From: Saccharopolyspora_C sp040643635
GTDB lineage: Bacteria > Actinomycetota > Actinomycetes > Mycobacteriales > Pseudonocardiaceae
Direction: 5' to 3'
NCBI RefSeq assembly: GCF_040643635.1
Contig: NZ_JBEYUS010000014.1
Coordinates: 1 to 64,000, forward strand
Length of the DNA stretch: 64,000 bases
Part shown: piece by piece, positions 26,428-35,314 of the stretch
Layout: every line of letters starts with the position of its first letter
How positions within the stretch are numbered: the stretch's first letter is position 1
Notes under the pieces: model-generated
Seen by the model: only the letters and a program-made list of their open reading frames with translations
What the model was told of the DNA's origin: nothing
Database searches by the model: none
Program-made: the position numbers and the translations under genes

Positions 26428-27483
26428 ATGACCAGCGACTTCGACCGGCTCGCCGACGCGATCCTCGCGGGCAGCCCGGCCGGCCCCGACGACGCGCTCG
26501 CGGTGCTGCGCGCCGCCGACGCCGAGCTGCTGCACGTGGTGGCCGCGGCGGGCCGGCTGCGCCGCGCGCACTTCGGCAACACCGTGAAGGTCAACTACCT
26601 GGTGAACCTGAAATCGGGGCTGTGCCCGGAGAACTGCAACTACTGCTCGCAGGCGCTCGGCTCCAGCGCCCCCATCCTGAAGTACTCCTGGCTGTCCCAG
26701 GACGCCACGCTCGACCAGGCCGCGGCGGGCCTGCACGGCGGGGCCTGCCGGGTGTGCCTGGTCGCCTCCGGACGCGGTCCCTCCGACCGGGACGTCGACA
26801 AGGTCGCCGACCTGGCGGGCGCGCTCAAGCGGCAGCACCCGGACGTGGAGGTCTGCGCCTGCCTCGGACTGCTCAAGGACGGCCAGGCGCAGCGGCTCAA
26901 GGACGCCGGGGTCGACGCCTACAACCACAACATCAACACCGCCGAGAGCCACCACGCCGAGATCGTGCAGACCCACACCTACGCGGACCGGGTGGACACC
27001 GTGCAGCGCGCGAAGGACGCCGGGCTCTCCCCCTGCTCCGGGCTCATCGCCGGGCTCGGCGAGACGGACGAGCAGCTGGTGGAAGCGCTGTTCGCGCTGC
27101 GCGAGCTGGATTCCGACTCGATCCCGGTGAACTTCCTGATCCCGTTCGACGGCACCCCGCTCCAGCACACCTGGGACCTCACCCCCACCCGCTGCCTGCT
27201 GGTGCTGGCGATGGCGCGGTTCGTCTGCCCGGACCGGGAGATCCGCATCGCCGGCGGCCGCGAGCTGCACCTGCGGTCGGTGCAGTCGATCGCGCTGCAC
27301 CTGGCGAACTCGATCTTCCTCGGCGACTACCTGACCTCCGAGGGGCAGGAGGCCGAGCGGGACCTGGAGCTGATCCGCGACGGCGGCTTCGTGGTCCTCG
27401 GGTCCGAGCAGGACCTCGCGCAGCGGGCCGAGCCCGCGATCCGCCGCCGCGGCGCGGGCACCGACGTGCTGCCGAACGCGTGA
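26428..27483 (+). CDS. bioB: Biotin synthase
   Basis: A radical-SAM enzyme that inserts sulfur into dethiobiotin. Cys66, Cys70 and Cys73 (CPENCNYC) bind the SAM cluster. YNHNINTAESHHAEIV and GLIAGLGETDEQ are family signatures. The 351-residue length is normal. The ATG at 26428 has GGAG upstream. It is the first gene of bioBAFD and its stop overlaps the bioA start. Confidence 0.96.
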   Translation: MTSDFDRLADAILAGSPAGPDDALAVLRAADAELLHVVAAAGRLRRAHFGNTVKVNYLVNLKSGLCPENCNYCSQALGSSAPILKYSWLSQDATLDQAAAGLHGGACRVCLVASGRGPSDRDVDKVADLAGALKRQHPDVEVCACLGLLKDGQAQRLKDAGVDAYNHNINTAESHHAEIVQTHTYADRVDTVQRAKDAGLSPCSGLIAGLGETDEQLVEALFALRELDSDSIPVNFLIPFDGTPLQHTWDLTPTRCLLVLAMARFVCPDREIRIAGGRELHLRSVQSIALHLANSIFLGDYLTSEGQEAERDLELIRDGGFVVLGSEQDLAQRAEPAIRRRGAGTDVLPNA

Positions 27484-28739
27484 CCGCGGACGGCGGCGCG
27501 CTGCTCCGGCGGGACCGGGCGCAGCTGTGGCACCCGTACTCGTCGATGACCGATCCGGCGCCGGCGCGGCTGGTCACCGGCGCGACCGGCAGCAGGATCA
27601 CCCTGGACGGGATCGGGCCGGTGGTGGACGGGATGTCCTCCTGGTGGTCGGCGGTGCACGGCTACCGGCACCCGGTGCTGGACGAGGCGGTGCGCAGGCA
27701 GGTCGACCGGATGTCGCACGTCATGTTCGGCGGCCTCACCCACGAACCGGCGGTCGAACTCGCCGGGCGGCTCGTGGAGCTCACCGGGCTCGACCACGTC
27801 TTCCTCGCCGATTCCGGTTCGGTGGCGGTGGAAGTGGCGATGAAGATGGCGTTGCAGCACCAGCGCGGCACCGGCCGACCCGCCCGGAACCGGTTCCTCA
27901 CCGTCCGCGGCGGCTACCACGGCGACACCTTCGACTGCATGAGCGTGTGCGATCCGGTGGGCGGCATGCACTCGATGTGGTCCGGGCTGCTGCCGCCGCA
28001 GGTGTTCGGCGACCTGCCACCGGAGCACGACGCCGAGGTTCCGGCGTGGGCGCAGCGGTTCCGGGCGCTCGCCGCCGAGCACGCCGACCGGCTCGCCGGG
28101 CTCGTCGTCGAACCGCTGCTGCAGGGCGCGGGCGGGATGCGGCCGTACTCCCCCGCCTGCCTGCGGGTGTTCCGCGAGGTCGCCGACGAGCACGGGCTCG
28201 TGCTGATCTTCGACGAGATCGCCACCGGGTTCGGCCGCACCGGGCACTTCTTCGCCGCCGACGCCGCCGGGGTGCGCCCGGACGTGATGTGCGTCGGCAA
28301 GGCGCTCACCGGCGGCTACCTGTCGCTGGCCGCGGCGGTGTGCAGCACCGAGGTCGCGCGGGGCGTGTCCGCGTCCGAGTCGGGTGCGCTGCTGCACGGC
28401 CCGACCTTCATGGGGAACCCGCTGGCGTGCGCGGTCGCCTGCGCCGCACTCGACCTGCTGTCCACTTCGGACTGGTCGGGTCGGGTGCGGCGGATCGGCG
28501 CGGGTTTGCAGGCGCTGCACCGCATTCCGGCCGCCGAGGTGCGGGTGCTCGGCGCGGTCGGGGTGGTGCGGCTCGACCACCAGGTGGACATGGCACGGGC
28601 GACCGAGGCGGCGCTGGCGCACGGGGTGTGGCTGCGGCCGTTCCGCGACCTGATCTACACGATGCCGCCGTACGTGTGCGACGACGCGGACATCGCGGCC
28701 GTGTGCGCCGCCATCGCCGCCGCGGCGGAGGCGGGATGA
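27480..28739 (+). CDS. bioA: Adenosylmethionine-8-amino-7-oxononanoate aminotransferase
   Basis: It converts 7-keto-8-aminopelargonate to 7,8-diaminopelargonate with PLP and SAM as amino donor. WHPYSSM, DGMSSWWSAVHGY, IFDEIATGFGRTG and the PLP-lysine region GKALTGGYLSLAA are characteristic of BioA. The 419-residue frame starts at a GTG overlapping the bioB stop by four bases (GTGA), so translation is coupled. Confidence 0.95.
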   Translation: MTADGGALLRRDRAQLWHPYSSMTDPAPARLVTGATGSRITLDGIGPVVDGMSSWWSAVHGYRHPVLDEAVRRQVDRMSHVMFGGLTHEPAVELAGRLVELTGLDHVFLADSGSVAVEVAMKMALQHQRGTGRPARNRFLTVRGGYHGDTFDCMSVCDPVGGMHSMWSGLLPPQVFGDLPPEHDAEVPAWAQRFRALAAEHADRLAGLVVEPLLQGAGGMRPYSPACLRVFREVADEHGLVLIFDEIATGFGRTGHFFAADAAGVRPDVMCVGKALTGGYLSLAAAVCSTEVARGVSASESGALLHGPTFMGNPLACAVACAALDLLSTSDWSGRVRRIGAGLQALHRIPAAEVRVLGAVGVVRLDHQVDMARATEAALAHGVWLRPFRDLIYTMPPYVCDDADIAAVCAAIAAAAEAG

Positions 28740-29887
28740 GCGGCTGGGACGACTGGCTCGCCGCGCAGCGGGCCGAGCGGGAACGCGCCGGGTTGCAGCG
28801 CGAGCTGCGGCCGCGGGCGGCCGACGAGGAGCTGCTGGACCTCGCGGGCAACGACTACCTCGGGTTGCGCCGCCACCCGGAGGTGCGGCGTGCCGCCGCC
28901 GCGGCCGGCTGGGAGTGGGGTGCCGGTGCGGGCGCGTCGCGGCTGGTCACCGGCACCACGACGCTGCACGCCGAACTGGAGCAGGAGCTCGCCGGGTTCG
29001 CGGGCCGGGAGTCGGCGCTGGTGCTCTCCACCGGCTACCAGGCGAACCTGGCCGCGGTCACCGCGCTGGCCGGGAAGGACGCGCTGATCGTCTCCGACGC
29101 GCACGCGCACGCCTCGCTGATCGACGCGGCCCGGCTGTCCCGGGCGGCGATCGAGGTGGTCCCGCACCACGACGTGGCCGCGGTCCGCGCGGCGCTGGCC
29201 GCGGCGGGCGGGCGGCGGGCGCTGGTGCTCACCGAGTCGATCTTCTCGGTGCTCGGGGACGCGGCACCGCTGCCGGAGCTGGCGGCGGTGTGCGCCGAGC
29301 ACGACGCGCTGCTCGTCGTCGACGAGGCGCACGGGCTCGGCGTCGCCGGGCACGGCGGGCGCGGGCTCGTGCACGCGCGCGGGCTGGCCGGGCATCCGCA
29401 CGTGGTGGTGACCGCGACGCTGTCGAAATCGTTCGGCGCGATGGGCGGCGCGGTGCTCGGCTCGGCGGCGCTGATCGACCACCTGGTCAACCGGGCGCGC
29501 CCGTTCGTCTTCGACACCGCACTGGCCCCGGCACCGGCGGCGGGCGCGCTGGCCGCGCTGCGGTTGCTGCGGCGGAATCCCGGGCTGCCCGCGCTGATCC
29601 ACGAGCGCGGGGCGGCACTGGCCGCACGGCTCGGCGTGCCGCGGTCGGCGGGCGCGGTGCTGTCGGTGCCGATGCCGTCGCCGCGGTCCGCACTCGCCGC
29701 GCAGGCCGCGGTGCTGGCCGCCGGGGTCCGGGTCGGGTGCTTCCGGCCGCCGTCGGTGCCGGACGGGGTGTCCCGGCTGCGCGCCACCACTTCGGCCGGG
29801 CTCGGCGAGGCGGACTGGTCGCGGGCGGTCGACGTGCTCGCGCGGGTCGTCGGCGAGCAGCGCGCGGCAGGGCGGTGGAGCGCGTGA
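28736..29887 (+). CDS. bioF: 8-amino-7-oxononanoate synthase
   Basis: A PLP enzyme joining L-alanine with pimeloyl thioester. GNDYLGL, GSRLVTGTT-like GASRLVTGTTTLH, VDEAHGLGV and TLSKSFGAMGG with the PLP lysine identify it. The 383 residues match the family. It overlaps bioA by ATGA and bioD by GTGA. Confidence 0.95.
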   Translation: MSGWDDWLAAQRAERERAGLQRELRPRAADEELLDLAGNDYLGLRRHPEVRRAAAAAGWEWGAGAGASRLVTGTTTLHAELEQELAGFAGRESALVLSTGYQANLAAVTALAGKDALIVSDAHAHASLIDAARLSRAAIEVVPHHDVAAVRAALAAAGGRRALVLTESIFSVLGDAAPLPELAAVCAEHDALLVVDEAHGLGVAGHGGRGLVHARGLAGHPHVVVTATLSKSFGAMGGAVLGSAALIDHLVNRARPFVFDTALAPAPAAGALAALRLLRRNPGLPALIHERGAALAARLGVPRSAGAVLSVPMPSPRSALAAQAAVLAAGVRVGCFRPPSVPDGVSRLRATTSAGLGEADWSRAVDVLARVVGEQRAAGRWSA

Positions 29888-30582
29888 TCACCGTCGTGAC
29901 CGGTACCGGCACCGGGGTCGGCAAGACCGTGGCGACCGCGGCGCTCGCGGTCCGCGCCGGGCCGCAGGCGCTCGTGGTGAAGCCCGCGCAGACCGGCGTC
30001 GGGACCGACCGGCCCGACGTGGACGTGGTGCGGGCGCTCGCCGGGTGCGCGGTCGCCGAACTCGTGCGGCTGGCGGACCCGCTCGCGCCGGACACCGCGG
30101 CTCGGTTGCGCGGCGTCGAGATCCCGCCGGTCGCCGCGCACGCCGCCCGCATCCGCGAGCTCGCCCGCGGGCACGACCCGGTGCTCGTGGAAGGGGCCGG
30201 CGGAGTGCTGGTGCGCCTCGACACGGCGGGCGGGACGGTGCTGGACCTGGCCGTGGACCTCGCCCGGGACCACCCGGTGCGGGTGGTGCTGGTGACCGGG
30301 CTGGGCCTGGGCACGCTCAACCACACCGAGCTGGCGGTCGGCGCGCTGCGCTCCCGCGGGCTGGAACCGGGACTGGTGCTCGGTTCGGTCCCGGCCGAGC
30401 TCGACCAGGCCGAGCGGTGCAACCTCGCCGAACTCCCCCGCGTCACCGGAGCGCCCGTGTTCGGCGCCCTCCCCGCGGGAGCCGGGAACCTCCCGCCCGA
30501 CCGCTTCCGCCACCTCGCCCCCGCCTGGTTCACCGGGGAACCCGCCCCCGACTCCCGAGGTCGGTGCGACGTCACCCGTTGA
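29884..30582 (+). CDS. bioD: Dethiobiotin synthetase
   Basis: An ATP-dependent carboxylase closing the ureido ring. GTGTGVGKT is the P-loop, KPAQTG the substrate lysine loop and EGAGGVLV the Mg-binding Glu region. The 232-residue frame starts at a GTG overlapping bioF. Its last 11 bp overlap tail to tail with the SDR gene on the other strand. No bioC, bioH or bioI is in the window, so pimeloyl supply is elsewhere. Confidence 0.94.
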   Translation: MITVVTGTGTGVGKTVATAALAVRAGPQALVVKPAQTGVGTDRPDVDVVRALAGCAVAELVRLADPLAPDTAARLRGVEIPPVAAHAARIRELARGHDPVLVEGAGGVLVRLDTAGGTVLDLAVDLARDHPVRVVLVTGLGLGTLNHTELAVGALRSRGLEPGLVLGSVPAELDQAERCNLAELPRVTGAPVFGALPAGAGNLPPDRFRHLAPAWFTGEPAPDSRGRCDVTR

Positions 30583-31345
30583 CGAGACCGCCGTCGACGA
30601 CGAGGTTCTGGCCGGTGACCGCCCGAGACCACGGGGAGGCGAAGAACAGCACCGCGTCGGCGAACTCCTCCGGGGTGACGACCCGCCGCAGCGGGGTGCC
30701 CGCGGCGATCCCGTCGAAGACGGCCTCGGGGGTGGCGGCGCTGGCGTCGGTGGTGCGCAGCAACCCGCCGGAGACCATGTTCACCAGGATCCCCTCCGGC
30801 CCGAGGTCGGCGGCGAGGGTGCGGGTCAGCGACAGCAGCGCGGCCTTGCCCGCCGTGTAGTCGTGGTAGGGCACCACGGGGTGCTGGAACAGGTTGGTGC
30901 CGATGTTGACGACCCGCCCGGCGCCGCGCTCCCGCATCCCGGGCAGCGCGGCCTGCACGGTGTGCAGCGCGCCGCGGACGGTGCCGCCGAACTGGGCGGC
31001 GAACTCGTCCCAGCGGATGCGGTCCGCCGGGGAGCGCTGGTCGCCGTTGAAGGAGAAGTCGGCGAGCGCGTTGTTGACCACGGTGGCCACCGGCGTGCCG
31101 AAGTGCTCCCGGCCCGCCGCGAACAGGTCCGCGACCTGCCGTTCGTCGGTGACGTCGGCCTGCACGGCCAGCGCCCGGTCCGCGCCGATGCTCGCCGCGA
31201 GCTCCTCGGCGGCGTCCCGGCTGTACCGGTAGTCGATCACGACCTGGGCGCCCTGGGCGGCGAACGCCCGCACCAGGGCCGCGCCGAGCCCGCGTCCGCC
31301 GCCGGTGATCAGCACCGGTCCGTCGACGATCCCCGCACTGCGCAT
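30572..31345 (-). CDS. Short-chain dehydrogenase/reductase (FabG-like)
   Basis: A 257-residue NAD(P)-dependent SDR. GGGRGLGAA is the cofactor glycine motif, VNNALADF replaces the usual NNAG, and YTAGK holds the catalytic Tyr/Lys. It ends with a membrane-distal VVDGGLV typical of 3-oxoacyl reductases. The ATG at 31345 has GGGAGG. It is 17 bp after the second ABC gene and probably co-transcribed with the exporter. Its substrate is unknown. Confidence 0.88.
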   Translation of the reverse strand: MRSAGIVDGPVLITGGGRGLGAALVRAFAAQGAQVVIDYRYSRDAAEELAASIGADRALAVQADVTDERQVADLFAAGREHFGTPVATVVNNALADFSFNGDQRSPADRIRWDEFAAQFGGTVRGALHTVQAALPGMRERGAGRVVNIGTNLFQHPVVPYHDYTAGKAALLSLTRTLAADLGPEGILVNMVSGGLLRTTDASAATPEAVFDGIAAGTPLRRVVTPEEFADAVLFFASPWSRAVTGQNLVVDGGLVNG

Positions 31346-31362
31346 GGTCCTCCCGTCGGTGT

Positions 31363-33171
31363 TCAGCCCACTTCGGCCGGTCCGGTGAACTGGGCCTGGT
31401 GCAGTCGCGCGTAGGCGCCGCCCTTCGCGACCAGTTCGTCGTGGGTGCCCTGTTCGACGATGTCGCCGCGCTCCAGCACCAGGATCACATCGGCGTCGCG
31501 GATGGTGGAGAGCCGGTGCGCGATGACGAACGCGGTGCGGCCGGTGCGCAACGTGGCCATGGCGCGCTGGATGAGCGCCTCGGTGCGGGTGTCGACGGAG
31601 CTGGTCGCCTCGTCCAGGATGAGGATCGCCGGGTCGGCGAGGAACGCCCGCGCGATGGTGATCAGCTGCTTCTCCCCCGCGCTGACCCCGGTGCCCTCGT
31701 CGTCGATGACGGTGTCGTAGCCGTCGGGCAGGCTGCGGGCGAAGTGGTCGACGTGCGCGGCCTTCGCCGCGGCCACCACTTCCTCGCGGGTGGCGTTCTG
31801 CCTGCCGTAGGCGATGTTCTCGGCGATGGTGCCGCCGAACAGCCAGGTGTCCTGCAGGACCATGCCGGTGGCGGCGCGCAGCCGTTCCCGGGACATGGCG
31901 CGGGTGTCCTCGCCGTCGAGGGTGATCCGGCCGCCGGTGACCTCGTAGAACCGCATCAGCAGGTTGACCAGCGTGGACTTGCCCGCGCCGGTGGGTCCGA
32001 CGATGGCGACGGTGGCACCGGGTTCGGCGACCAGCGACAGGTCCTCGATCAGCGGTTCGTCCGGGTCGTAGCGGAACGCGACGTGCTCGAACTCGACGCG
32101 GCCGCGGGGGCGTTCGGTCTTCGGCGCCAGGTCCGGGGACGGTTCCTGCTCGGGCGCGTCGAGCAGCGCGAAGACCCGTTCGGCGGAGGCCAGGCCGGAC
32201 TGCACCAGGTTCGCCATGCTCGCGACCTGGGTGAGCGGCTGGCTGAACTGCCGCGAGTACTGCACGAACGCCTGCACGTCGCCGATGGTCAGCGCCCCGG
32301 CCGAGACCCGCAGCGCGCCGACGACGGCGACGAGCAGGTAGTTCAGGTTGCTGAGGAACATCATGCTCGGCTGGATCACGCCGGACAGGAACTGCGCGCG
32401 GAACGAGGCCTTGGTCAGCGCTTCGTTGCGCTGCCGGAAGATCTCGGCGGATTCGCGCCCCCGGCCGAAGGCCTTGATGGTGGCGTGCCCGGTGTACATC
32501 TCCTCGACGTGCCCGTTGAGCTCGCCGGTGCTCTTCCACTGGGCCGCGAACTGCGGCTGCGCGCGCTTGCCGATCAGGATGGTGACCAGCGCCGAGATCG
32601 GGATGCTGACCAGCGCGAACACCGCCAGCAGCGGGGAGATGACGAACATCACCGCCAGCACACCGAGGATGGTCAGCACCGAGGTGATCACCTGCGAGAA
32701 CGTCTGCTGCAGCGATTGCCCGACGTTGTCGATGTCGTTGGTGACCCGGCTGAGCACTTCGCCGCGGGATTGCCGGTCGAAGTGGCTCACCGGCAGCTTC
32801 GCCAGCTTCTCCTCCGCGTCCCGGCGCAGCCGGCTGGCGGTGCGCTGCACCGCGCCGTTGATCAGCCGGGCCTGGGCGACGCCGAACAGCCAGGATCCGA
32901 CGTACACCGCCAGCGCCACCAGCAGCACGGTCCCGACGGCGCCGAAGTCGACGCCGGTGCCGCGGATGCCGCCCGCGACGACGAGGTCGGTGGCCTGCCC
33001 CAGGTAGCGCGGGCCCAGGACGCTGAGCAGCACGCTCACCACGGCCAGCACCAGCACCGCGATCAGCAGCGGTCGTTCGGGCCGCAGCAGCCCGAGCAGG
33101 CGACGGCCCGCGGTGGCGAACCCTTCCGGCCGGTTGTTGCCCGCCATGCCGGGACGTCCGGGGCCGGTCAT
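31363..33171 (-). CDS. ABC exporter subunit (fused permease and ATPase) with canonical catalytic Glu
   Basis: A 602-residue type IV half-transporter with six membrane helices followed by an ATPase. Walker A is GPTGAGKST, Walker B ILILDEATSSVD has the catalytic Glu, while the signature is the altered VSAGEKQL. It overlaps the upstream half-transporter by ATGA. Together they form a heterodimer similar to LmrCD/TmrAB-type multidrug or lipid exporters. The substrate is unknown. Confidence 0.92.
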   Translation of the reverse strand: MTGPGRPGMAGNNRPEGFATAGRRLLGLLRPERPLLIAVLVLAVVSVLLSVLGPRYLGQATDLVVAGGIRGTGVDFGAVGTVLLVALAVYVGSWLFGVAQARLINGAVQRTASRLRRDAEEKLAKLPVSHFDRQSRGEVLSRVTNDIDNVGQSLQQTFSQVITSVLTILGVLAVMFVISPLLAVFALVSIPISALVTILIGKRAQPQFAAQWKSTGELNGHVEEMYTGHATIKAFGRGRESAEIFRQRNEALTKASFRAQFLSGVIQPSMMFLSNLNYLLVAVVGALRVSAGALTIGDVQAFVQYSRQFSQPLTQVASMANLVQSGLASAERVFALLDAPEQEPSPDLAPKTERPRGRVEFEHVAFRYDPDEPLIEDLSLVAEPGATVAIVGPTGAGKSTLVNLLMRFYEVTGGRITLDGEDTRAMSRERLRAATGMVLQDTWLFGGTIAENIAYGRQNATREEVVAAAKAAHVDHFARSLPDGYDTVIDDEGTGVSAGEKQLITIARAFLADPAILILDEATSSVDTRTEALIQRAMATLRTGRTAFVIAHRLSTIRDADVILVLERGDIVEQGTHDELVAKGGAYARLHQAQFTGPAEVG

Positions 33172-34901
33172 GCCGCTTCCTCTTCGGTGAGCTGGGACAG
33201 GACGATCTCCCGGTAGGTCTCGTTGTCGCGCATCAGGTCGTGGTGGGTGCCGATGCCGACGAGCTCGCCCGCATCGAGCACGAGGATGCGGTCGGCGTCG
33301 CGGATGGTGCTGACCCGCTGGGCGACGATCACGACGGTCGCGTCGGCGGTGTCCCGGCGCAGCGCGGCGCGCACTTCGGCGTCGGTGGCGTAGTCGAGCG
33401 CGGAGAACGAGTCGTCGAACAGGTAGATCTCGGGGCGCCGCACCAGGGCTCTGGCGATCGCGAGCCGCTGCCGCTGGCCCCCGGAGACGTTGCCGCCGCC
33501 CTGGGACAGCTCGGCGTCGAGGCCGCCGGGCAGTGCGCGCACGAAGTCGGCGGCCGCGGCGACCTCCAGCGCGTGCCACAGGTCCTCGTCGGTGGCATCC
33601 GGGTCGCCGTGGCGCAGGTTGCTCGCGATGGTGCCGGAGAACAGGTAGGGCCGTTGCGGCACGTAGGAGACGGTGCGGGTCAGCAGGTCCGGGTCGATCT
33701 CCCGCACGTCCACCCCGTCGATGCGGATGGCGCCGTCGGTGGCGTCGGACAGCCGCGGGATGAGGTTGACCAGGGTGCTCTTGCCGCTGCCGGTGCTGCC
33801 GATGATCGCGGTGGTCTCCCCCGGCCCGGCTTCGAAGCCGATGCCGTGCAGCACCGGCTGTTCCGCGCCGGGATAGCGGAATCCGACGTCGTGCAGCGCG
33901 AGCCTGCCGTGCCCGGTGAGCTCGCGGACGGGGTGTTCCGGCAGCCGCACGGTGGTCTCGGTGTCGAGCACCTCCTGGATGCGTTCGGCGCAGACCTCGG
34001 CGCGCGGGATCATCATGAACATGAACGTCGCCATCATCACCGACATGAGGATCTGCATCAGGTAGGCGAGGAACGCGACGAGCGCCCCGACCTGCATGCT
34101 GCCGTCGTCGATGCGCCCGGCGCCGAACCAGGTGACGGCGACGCTGGAGATGTTCACGACGGCCAGCACGGTCGGGAACATCAGCGCCATCAGGTTACCG
34201 ACACGCAGGGCGCTGCCGGTGAGCTCGGCGTTGGCGGCGCCGAAGCGGCGCTGCTCGTGCAGGTCCTTGCCGAACGCGCGGATCACCTGCAGGCCGTTGA
34301 TCTGCTCGCGCAGCACCCGGTTGACGGTGTCGATGCGCTGCTGCATCTCGCGGAACACCGGGCGCAGCCGGGACACCAGCACGCCGATGAACGCGCCGAG
34401 CACCGGCACGATCACCAGCAGCAGCCCGGACAGCGGCACGTCCTGGTTGAGGGCCAGCAGGATGCCGCCGACGCACATGATCGGCGCGGTGATCATCATC
34501 GCGCAGGTCATCAGCACCAGCATCTGGATCTGCTGGACGTCGTTGGTGGTGCGGGTGATCAGCGATGGCGCGCCGAACCGGCCGACCTCGCGACCGGAGA
34601 AGGACTGCACCTGGTCGAACACGGAGGCCCGCAGGTCCCCGCCCAGCGACATCGCGATGCGCGCGGCGAAGCCGACGGCGGCGATCGAGCAGACCAGCTG
34701 CAGCAGCGACACCGCGAGCATCACGGCGCCGATGCGGAGGATGTAGCCCTCGTCGCCGGTGAGCACCCCGCGGTCGATGATGTCGGCGTTGAGCGTCGGC
34801 AGGTAGAGGGTGGCGACCGTCTGGACCAGCTGGAGCAGCACCAGCAGGACGATCGACGACCGGTAGGGCCTCAGGTGGGCCCGCAGCAATCGGAGCAGCA
34901 C
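33168..34901 (-). CDS. ABC exporter subunit with degenerate catalytic residue
   Basis: A 577-residue half-transporter. Walker A is GSTGSGKST and the signature NVSGGQRQRLAIARAL is canonical, but Walker B reads YLFDDSFSALD with Asp where the catalytic Glu should be. That complements the partner, which has Glu but an altered signature, as in asymmetric heterodimeric exporters. The start ATG at 34901 begins MLLRLLRAHLRPYR. It is the first gene of the exporter-SDR operon. Confidence 0.92.
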   Translation of the reverse strand: MLLRLLRAHLRPYRSSIVLLVLLQLVQTVATLYLPTLNADIIDRGVLTGDEGYILRIGAVMLAVSLLQLVCSIAAVGFAARIAMSLGGDLRASVFDQVQSFSGREVGRFGAPSLITRTTNDVQQIQMLVLMTCAMMITAPIMCVGGILLALNQDVPLSGLLLVIVPVLGAFIGVLVSRLRPVFREMQQRIDTVNRVLREQINGLQVIRAFGKDLHEQRRFGAANAELTGSALRVGNLMALMFPTVLAVVNISSVAVTWFGAGRIDDGSMQVGALVAFLAYLMQILMSVMMATFMFMMIPRAEVCAERIQEVLDTETTVRLPEHPVRELTGHGRLALHDVGFRYPGAEQPVLHGIGFEAGPGETTAIIGSTGSGKSTLVNLIPRLSDATDGAIRIDGVDVREIDPDLLTRTVSYVPQRPYLFSGTIASNLRHGDPDATDEDLWHALEVAAAADFVRALPGGLDAELSQGGGNVSGGQRQRLAIARALVRRPEIYLFDDSFSALDYATDAEVRAALRRDTADATVVIVAQRVSTIRDADRILVLDAGELVGIGTHHDLMRDNETYREIVLSQLTEEEAA

Positions 34902-35314
34902 GCGATCTCTCTACGGTTCGGGGAGGTCGCCGCGATCGGCGGCGGACCATCGACCAGCTTAAACCGCGGCCACGACAAGCCCGGCGCCTCGGGCAGCGGC
35001 GATCGCCGCCGGTGATCGAGGCGGTACGCGCCGTGCTCACCGGCGCCGGATTCGCCCGCTTGGTGCGGAATTCGCGGGCGCCCGTCCTCCACCGGACGGT
35101 CGCGGACCCGGCCGCCGCGGCCGGGTCCGCGGCACACCGGTCAGCTCTCCGGTTCGAGCACCCGGAGCATCTCGGCGGCCTGCGGGCGGTCCACCACGAG
35201 CCGGGTGCTCACTCCGGCGCGGCGGTGCCGCGCACGCGGTACCCGCGGGCGGGCGCACCCGCCCGGGTCCGGCGACCTCGGTCCGATGTGGACGCCGGAC
35301 CGCGGCCGACGCGG
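34902..35314. other. Intergenic stretch with strong hairpin and a possible 23-codon reading frame
   Basis: This 413-bp gap carries the exporter promoter region near 34902-34990. A minus-strand reading frame of 23 codons (GTG at 35212 to stop at 35141) lies between the cholesterol-oxidase gene and the hairpin at 35101-35131. I have no evidence that it is expressed. Nothing else is recognisable. Confidence 0.35.
35101..35131 (-). terminator. Strong hairpin downstream of the cholesterol-oxidase-like gene
   Basis: CGCGGACCCGGCC (35101-35113) pairs perfectly with GGCCGGGTCCGCG (35119-35131) around a GCCGC loop. It most likely ends the minus-strand transcript coming from 36886. Confidence 0.75.
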
